A program made the position numbers and the translations under genes. This document shows positions 1 to 6,600 of a stretch of 11,329 bases of DNA, in pieces. Numbering within the stretch: the first letter of the stretch is position 1; each line of letters opens with the position of its first letter. Source of the DNA: an uncultured Flavobacteriia bacterium (GTDB taxonomy: Bacteria > Bacteroidota > Bacteroidia > Flavobacteriales_D > Crocinitomicaceae); assembly GCA_903928365.1 (NCBI GenBank), contig CAIYQV010000254.1:1-11329 (forward strand), written 5' to 3'. The notes beneath the pieces are model-generated. The model saw nothing but the letters and a program-made list of their open reading frames with translations. It was not told the origin of the DNA and did no database searches.

Positions 1-417
1 AGAAACCTGCGACCTGGAGACGAACAAAACCAGGGTGGCCCGCGAGGTCAGGTCCGGGATAACCGATATCAACCTGATCGCAGAAATGGTGGAGGAAGTA
101 GACAAGGTCAGCGACGTGATGGAAATGGAGGAAGATATCGTCAGCAAAACCCGAATTATAATCAGGGTCAACCTCCACAACAACAGTTTCAGCAACAACA
201 ACAGTTTCAACAACAACAACAATTTCAACAACAACAGCAATTTCAACAGCCACAACAAATGCAACAACAACAACAATTCCAACAACCACAACAATACCAG
301 CAACAGCAACAAACCCCGCAGCAACAACCATTCCAAGGTCTAGGGAATGGGGGCCAGCAAGCGATTGCGCCAAATGCCCATCTTGCCCCTGCAAATGTAC
401 AGCAAATAATCCAGTAG
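1..417 (+). CDS. gag: Gag polyprotein, C-terminal part (5' end outside window)
   Basis: Frame 1 is open from the first base to a TAG at 415-417, giving 138 codons with no start in the window. The first ~55 residues are rich in Arg, Gly, Asn and Gln (RGQ, RRNGGG and GGRYRQQ-type runs), like the basic, disordered nucleic-acid-binding tails of Gag proteins that lack a CCHC zinc knuckle; no CCHC motif is visible here. Residues ~58-112 are Gln-rich with repeated QQQQF units, and the end is APNAHLAPANVQQIIQ. The inferred role is the nucleocapsid end of Gag, binding genomic RNA during particle assembly in the cytoplasm. It lies directly upstream of pol in the same frame. The Asn-rich plus-strand frame 35-343 and the Cys-rich minus-strand frame 243-449 are other-frame readings of the CAA repeats. 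The Gag call rests on position before pol and on composition, not on a recognised capsid domain. Confidence 0.72.
   Translation, partial: RNLRPGDEQNQGGPRGQVRDNRYQPDRRNGGGSRQGQRRDGNGGRYRQQNPNYNQGQPPQQQFQQQQQFQQQQQFQQQQQFQQPQQMQQQQQFQQPQQYQQQQQTPQQQPFQGLGNGGQQAIAPNAHLAPANVQQIIQ
178..335 (+). repeat. CAA/CAG-rich coding repeat (QQQQF units)
   Basis: This is a run of CAA and CAG codons punctuated about every six codons (18 bp) by TTT/TTC, ATG, TAC or CCA. It encodes Gln-rich units such as QQQQQF and QQPQQM within the Gag tail. CAA/CAG mixing and interruption by Phe suggest a coding, prion-like low-complexity segment rather than a bare microsatellite. It could change length between copies by slippage. 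Confidence 0.85.
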
Positions 418-430
418 GATGTTGCGGGGG
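386..430 (+). promoter_or_regulatory. Gag stop codon (UAG 415-417) with flanking stem: candidate read-through site
   Basis: Gag ends CAG-TAG-GAT and the next stop in the same frame is at 8416, so pol needs no frameshift. CCCCTGCAA (386-394) can pair with TTGCGGGGG (422-430) as nine consecutive pairs including one G-U, leaving the UAG in a 27-nt loop. A G-rich stretch follows the stop (426-436). Same-frame gag/UAG/pol is the known arrangement of gammaretroviruses, where about 5 percent read-through makes Gag-Pol with help from a downstream pseudoknot. I do not see a convincing MLV-type pseudoknot or the TMV-type CARYYA context. A C-to-T change of a Gln codon in this copy could give the same picture. 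Confidence 0.5.
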
Positions 431-600
431 GCGGATGTGGTCTAAGCAATCATAAGCAAACAGACAAGGAAATCAAAAAGGAAGCCGAAATACGTGACAT
501 TATTGAACAATATACCCAGCTGTCAGAGAAGGAGATACAAGATGATTCTATCCTTGCTCTAGACGATCAACTGGGAAAAGAAGAAACCATTCATAAACAA
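418..600 (+). other. Open N-terminal extension of Pol after the UAG
   Basis: These 61 codons between the Gag stop and the first in-frame ATG (601) contain no stop and no ATG. They encode a short Gly/Cys-rich start (DVAGGGCGL) and then a charged, helix-prone stretch (KEIKKEAEIRDIIEQYTQLSEK). Such an extension would be translated only by read-through from gag. The continuous openness supports read-through over independent initiation at 601, although re-initiation at the double ATG there is not excluded. Confidence 0.6.
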
Positions 601-3600
601 ATGATGGAACAGATTCGAAAGAATGTCATCGACAATAAAATCCAAATTGATTGCCTAGACAGCCTCCCCCTGGAAATGTTAAAAGTTGGTTCTCAAAGCA
701 TCGACTTTATCAACTTCTATAAGAATTCCCAGGACTACAGTCATTTTCTACTGCATGGTACGGATAGTTCGGATGAGGAAGAGGATAGCGTTGAAAACGT
801 ACAAATCATGTCACTCGTTCTCCACGATTATGATGAAGAAGAGGACGATGAGGATGAAAATGACATGCCTAAGTCTAAATATCTCACGACTCAGGATCTA
901 AGAAGTCATCTTTTTGGGACACTTGAACCTTATGCTGAAGATTATTCACCATTAGGGCATCAAGATGACCACGACGAAGATTATTGTCATGAGGACAGTA
1001 AATCTTATCGAACAGAAAGAAGACCCTTAACCTATCAAAGAACATTACTTGAAGAAGACACTGCTTCGCAAGAGGATTTTGATTTCAATGAAACAGATAG
1101 CACTACGTGCGATGGAAGATCCTTCCTTCCTGAGCACGAAGAAGAAATTTGTCTTCATCCTCAGTCTCCTCCGGAGACTCGTCAAGCACTTAAAGATCCT
1201 GACTTGGAAACTTGTTCAATGATTACCGTCAGCGAACGGATAAGTCATTTCCTGGGTGATAAGATTGAAGTGAAGAAAGGAAAGGATGGGAAAGATAAGA
1301 AACCTCCGCCTTTGCCTTGGTTCTATCCTACCAATTCTTTCATCAAAGATCAGTACGAGGATCTTCTGTTTTGGGCTTCGATGCCCGAGGGATTCCTTTT
1401 GCAGCTTCTTGCAATGGTCTCCCTGATCCTCATGGCTTGGGTGGGCGTATTCATTGAATTCAACATTGGATATCTCGCCATGCCATTTATCTTCATTTAC
1501 GAATTAATCCAATCAACAATGAAAGGATTCACCCAATGGATTGGTGACTATCGGAAAACCCGAAAGCTGAAAAGAACTAAGGGATTTCGATACGTCATGA
1601 ATTTGAAAACTGCATTCGGAGAAAAATCAAAACCTCCGGATCCTTCACGTTCAGAAATGGCTCATCAAGAAGGACTTAATCCTCTCCATTCATTGAAATT
1701 AACCAGTCCAGGCGGACCGCCAAACCGGTTAAAGAAAATAGCAAAGAAACTCGAAGTTAATCGAGTAAAGATTTGCGAAGCTCGGGTTGTGCAGGTCATT
1801 GATAAAAGACCTCACATCTATGTCTCCTTTTGCGATGAAAAGAAGAGACTAGCACTTTTTGATACAGGTGCTACAAGCTGTTGTATTCACCCACGAGTGT
1901 TAGATGAGATACGTAAAAACTCATCAAACACCATCTATACCGAAACTCGTCACATGGGGATCGAAGGAATTGTCAAAGATTCAAGCACAAAAACAGATGA
2001 AGTCGCTTATCTAAGTTTCAAGTTGGAAACTGGATACGTTGTTTCAAACGTTCCATTTGTGGTTATGGACGGGAAATACCAGGTTATCCTGGGTTCCAAC
2101 GTCATGCGCTCTTGCAGATGGGCGAACTTTTGGAAGAATGATGAAATGTACATTGAGGTAGGGCGAGGTGATGACCCCGTGCCTACGTACTTCACAAAAC
2201 CAAAATCTAGTTGTTACTCAAGCAATGGTTCATATGCCACAACACAGGCAGTGTCCATCGCTGAAGTGACAATTATGCCTTTCAAAGAAACTTTCATACC
2301 CCTTGGGATACCGCAAACTCTTGATGCAAAGCAGTCCATGTTTCATGGTTGTGATTTGTATGTTGCTCCTCTTCCCGGGTTTGAAAGCTCTTCTGATGAC
2401 CCTGAGAACTTGGAGATTTCCGGTTCACATCAGAAGAATAAGGGCCTTGAAATCATGCCGTTGGTTACAAGGATCACACGGAGAAAGAATAAGATTAATG
2501 CGTTGGTGAAGAACACAAGCTCTGAGCCAATGATTATTCCCAAAGATTTCCCTGTTGTGAAAGTTGACACAAGAATCCCCCAGAAAACTTCATGGGATAT
2601 GGATAATTTTGTCACTTCCAAACTCATCTTTGAAAATATACCTCGGTTGGACAACATGCATTGTCATTGTTTGCCTCCAGTGAGGGTCAAGAATCTCCTG
2701 TTAATCTATTTCGAAATTGCGGATGTGAATGGAACAACTGCTACATGTCAGTTCCCTTTGCCAAAGAAGAACGGCAAACCTGTCATGTATGCGCCAGGAA
2801 TTCACATTTTACCGGAAGTAAAAATGATGGATCCTGAAAGACGTCACATAAAAGTCTTGTTGGTACCTGATGATGAAGGATTTGGCTTCATCACTCAGTC
2901 CGATATTGAAAAAGCGGAAAAGGAACTTTCATCAATTGAAGCAAGTACTTGCTACTACTTCCTGGATCCCTGTGTCGAGATCTCATTAGACACAAGGACC
3001 CTCATGGTCAACCTTTTCCAATCTTTTCCATTCTCTTTTATACCTGTAAGGTATAATCCACATCATCCTCTTTGCGTACGACCCGCTCTGCGCAATATTC
3101 CTCCTGAGTTGTTTTTGAACATCGATAAGGTTGTAATCCATCTCCGTGAGGGAGAAGGAGTTCCCTCATCTGATCTTGAGCTTAAAGATCATTGCTCACC
3201 TGTTTTCAAGACACCATTTCTGCATGCAGGAAGCAATCACATAGCAGCATGGATGGTCTTGTTCAAAAGAGATGGAGTGTTGTTTTGTCATTTTCAAATA
3301 GAAAGAGAAGACCCCAAGAACGGGGAAGAAGAAAATCCTCTTGAATGGAATTACGATTATTGGATTTATTCTCTTTTCAATGAATTAAGATTCATGAGAC
3401 TTCCCACGACAATGGAAATTCGAGTTGATGGGTGCGACGAGAAAGGAGTTAAGTTTCCACACGAACCTTTTCTCGTTCGCTTTGAAGAAATTCTCATGAA
3501 CATGGATCTTTTTCATCCTCCAAATGAAAAAACAAAATGGCCTCCATTCACATCAGGAAATACAGCCTATAGATCAAGTTTAATCGATCTCCATACCCTA

Positions 3601-6600
3601 AATTGCACATGCGCATATTGCCAGAAGTCAGACATGGAACCATCACCAAAAGAGATAGTTCTATGCGACGGAGACATCAACGAATTGATAATAAGAGCAA
3701 AGCATAAATGCAAACAAGAATTAAAAAGAAAGAATCATCTGAAATGTTCAGCAAACATCTTTCCGAAAGCTAAAGGTGTCGGATTTAAACAACCTCCAAA
3801 AGTTATTATCCATGAATTCGTCGGATTACCCCTTGAAGACGACAGGGATCTGCCCCTTGATATCATGGATTTATGTGCCCCAAAAGAAATGGAAGACTTT
3901 ATAAATGAACATCCGGGATTAGAAGTCCCTGACGAAGAACAGGCAGAATTGGAAAGATTACCCCCAGTTCTGAAGACTGACCCAGAATTATATAAAGGAT
4001 TTTCACTTGACGGCATACCTGATCAGTTCAGACCAGGCAATTGGAGAGATTCTGACATTATGGACCGAATAAATGGGGTTAAAGATTCAACAAAAGAAGC
4101 CTTCGGAAAACTGCTCGACAAACACATTAATCTTCTATCATTTTACCCTACGGATGGAAGACCCATCATCATTGATGGAAAACCTGTAGAGATTGATATC
4201 AAACTCTCAACGGACAAGCCAATCTTCCTTAAACCTTATCCTGTGGTTGGAAAGATGGTTGAAGTCTTAGACTCAAAACTTGACGAACTTATCGCAAGAC
4301 AAGAGATTCGTCCGGTAGATTCAAAATACAACATGCCAATTCTGCTGACTCATCATAATTCACAGAATAAACACGTTGATATCGCAGACAAGAAATTCAG
4401 ACTTGTAATCGATAACCGAGTTATCAATTCACTCATGGAAGACAAAAACTTATATTCCTTCCTGGTGAAAGGAGTTGATCATCTCTTTACACGACTCCAA
4501 GGAGCTGAATGGATTTCTACTCTTGACTGTGTCAGGGCTTATCGAAGCCTCACAGCATCCCATTTTACACAAATGGCAACAGCATTCAGAACTCCAAGCT
4601 CTCTGAAATACCCTCATGTTACATGGGCATTCAGAAGCACGCCAGATGGACTTGCAAATCTTCCTGGAGAATATAGCAGATGCATTCAGCTCGCTTTAAG
4701 TCCTAAATCAAAAGCATGCACTGCAGCACATATCGACGATATTCTGGTATTCTCACCAACAGAAGAAAGACATTTAGAAGATCTCGATTCAGTATTTACG
4801 GATCTATTAAAATGCAACTTCCTTATATCAATGAAGAAGTTCGAACCATTTCGTAAAGAAGTACAATTCCTAGGCCATATCATCAATGGGAAAGAGATAT
4901 GGATCCCTCAAGACAGGAAGAACTACTTTGATTTACTCGAACCCCCAAACACAAAGAAGGGTCTTCAATCATTACTAGGAATCTGCAACTACATGTCTAC
5001 TTTTGTGGAAAGTTACGCCATGAAAGTTGGACCTCTCTACGATCTATTGAAAGGAAAAACCGACAAAGGAACCTTTTCAATGGACGAGGTACAACTAAAA
5101 TCATTCATGGAAATCAAGAGATCAATTCGAGAAGCAGCAAGATTAAATCTACTAGACACAAGCAAACCCATCTTCATGGAATGTGACGCATCAATGGTAG
5201 GTGTTGGTTCAGTTATTTATCATGAAAAAACGGATGAAAAGGGACAATTAAGAAGAAGTATCGTGAGATACGGTTCCAAAAGACATTCGTTAACTGAAGC
5301 ACTTCATCATACATCATTGGAACGAGAAGCTATGGCTATATTAATCTCCGTAAAACAGCACATGCATTACCTTGCTAGCTGTACGGAATGCGTCATCAAA
5401 ACAGATCTCAAATCCTTGATTAACATCCTAAGCTGTTATAACAGTCCTGAAAGCGCCAGGATGGCGAGACTTTCACATCGACTATATTCTTTGCCTTTTA
5501 AATGGTCACTGGTACATACACCAGGAGTGGATTTGCCTATAGCAGACGGATTGAGTAGGTTATATCAACCCTACGTCAATGCATTCGCAGATCGCCACTT
5601 AAGATATCCGGATTTAAAAAGAGAGAATATTACCATCCCCGACGAATGGAAGCGAGAAGGAATGATACTTTCAACAATGGATATTCTTAAAGCAATGCAC
5701 CAGCAAATACTCTTTGTGGAGAAGAGTACCGTAAATGTCAAGGAAAAACGACTGAAAGCATTATTATCAGAACTGGTTATCCAGTTTGAAGATCTCAAGG
5801 ACAAAGAAGAAGCTACAAACATGAAGAACGACATCATCACAAGAATTGAAGATTTCAAAAATACCAAGAAGAAGACAGCAAAAATATTTACATTGGGAGC
5901 AATCTCGGAAAGAATACTTATCACACCCGAATTCCTGTCAGACAGGCAAAACAGGAACGAAAAATTGCATGGAATAATTACCGCATTGCGTACAATGCCA
6001 AAAGAGAAGATACCTAAAGCTATCATTCAAAGGTATCGACTGCTCAATGATAGTATCCTGGTCACTAGAAGAGACAAGAAATTGCCATTCACTGCACCAG
6101 GAAATCTACGAATTGTGTGTGATGCACAAATGACGATGTACATATTGTCATTAATGCATGTTATGTCTTGTCACTACGGACAGAACACTCTCTATCACTT
6201 GTTCGCAAACACCTACAAGTGCGTAGAAGCAAACACGCAAGGATTCGTTAAAATTGTATGCAACGGTTGTCGAGCATGCAGATTTCATCGCCCAATAAAT
6301 AAGAAGAACATACCACTTGGACGAGTTCCTTTACCAAGTGCTCCCAATGACACCTGGATGATTGACCATATGGTCTTTGAACGAGGTCAAACATACCAGG
6401 GACGAAAAATTGCTGCTGCCTTTAACATCATGGACCTATTCTCAAACGTGTTATTTTCCTACCTTGTGAAAGACCAAACTCACAAAACCGTCATTAGATG
6501 CTTAAGTGATTTGTTTGCCAAACACGGAGTTCCTCGTAAAATTGTAAGTGACAATGCTAGGTCACTCAACAAAAATGCTGAAGTATTACACTTCCTCAAG

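Noticed and set aside
35..343. 102-residue Asn-rich plus-strand frame as a gene
   Set aside because: It is the +1 reading of the CAA repeat; frame 1 is open through the same bases and continues into pol with Gag-like composition.
415..417. TAG as a reassigned (ciliate-type) Gln codon
   Set aside because: In such a code many TAG/TAA would be expected among the Gln codons of a 2600-codon frame; none occurs in frame, and the frame ends normally at TGA.
5571..6026. 151-residue minus-strand frame opposite pol
   Set aside because: It lies wholly opposite the linker and start of integrase in a long, motif-supported pol frame and shows no motif of its own.
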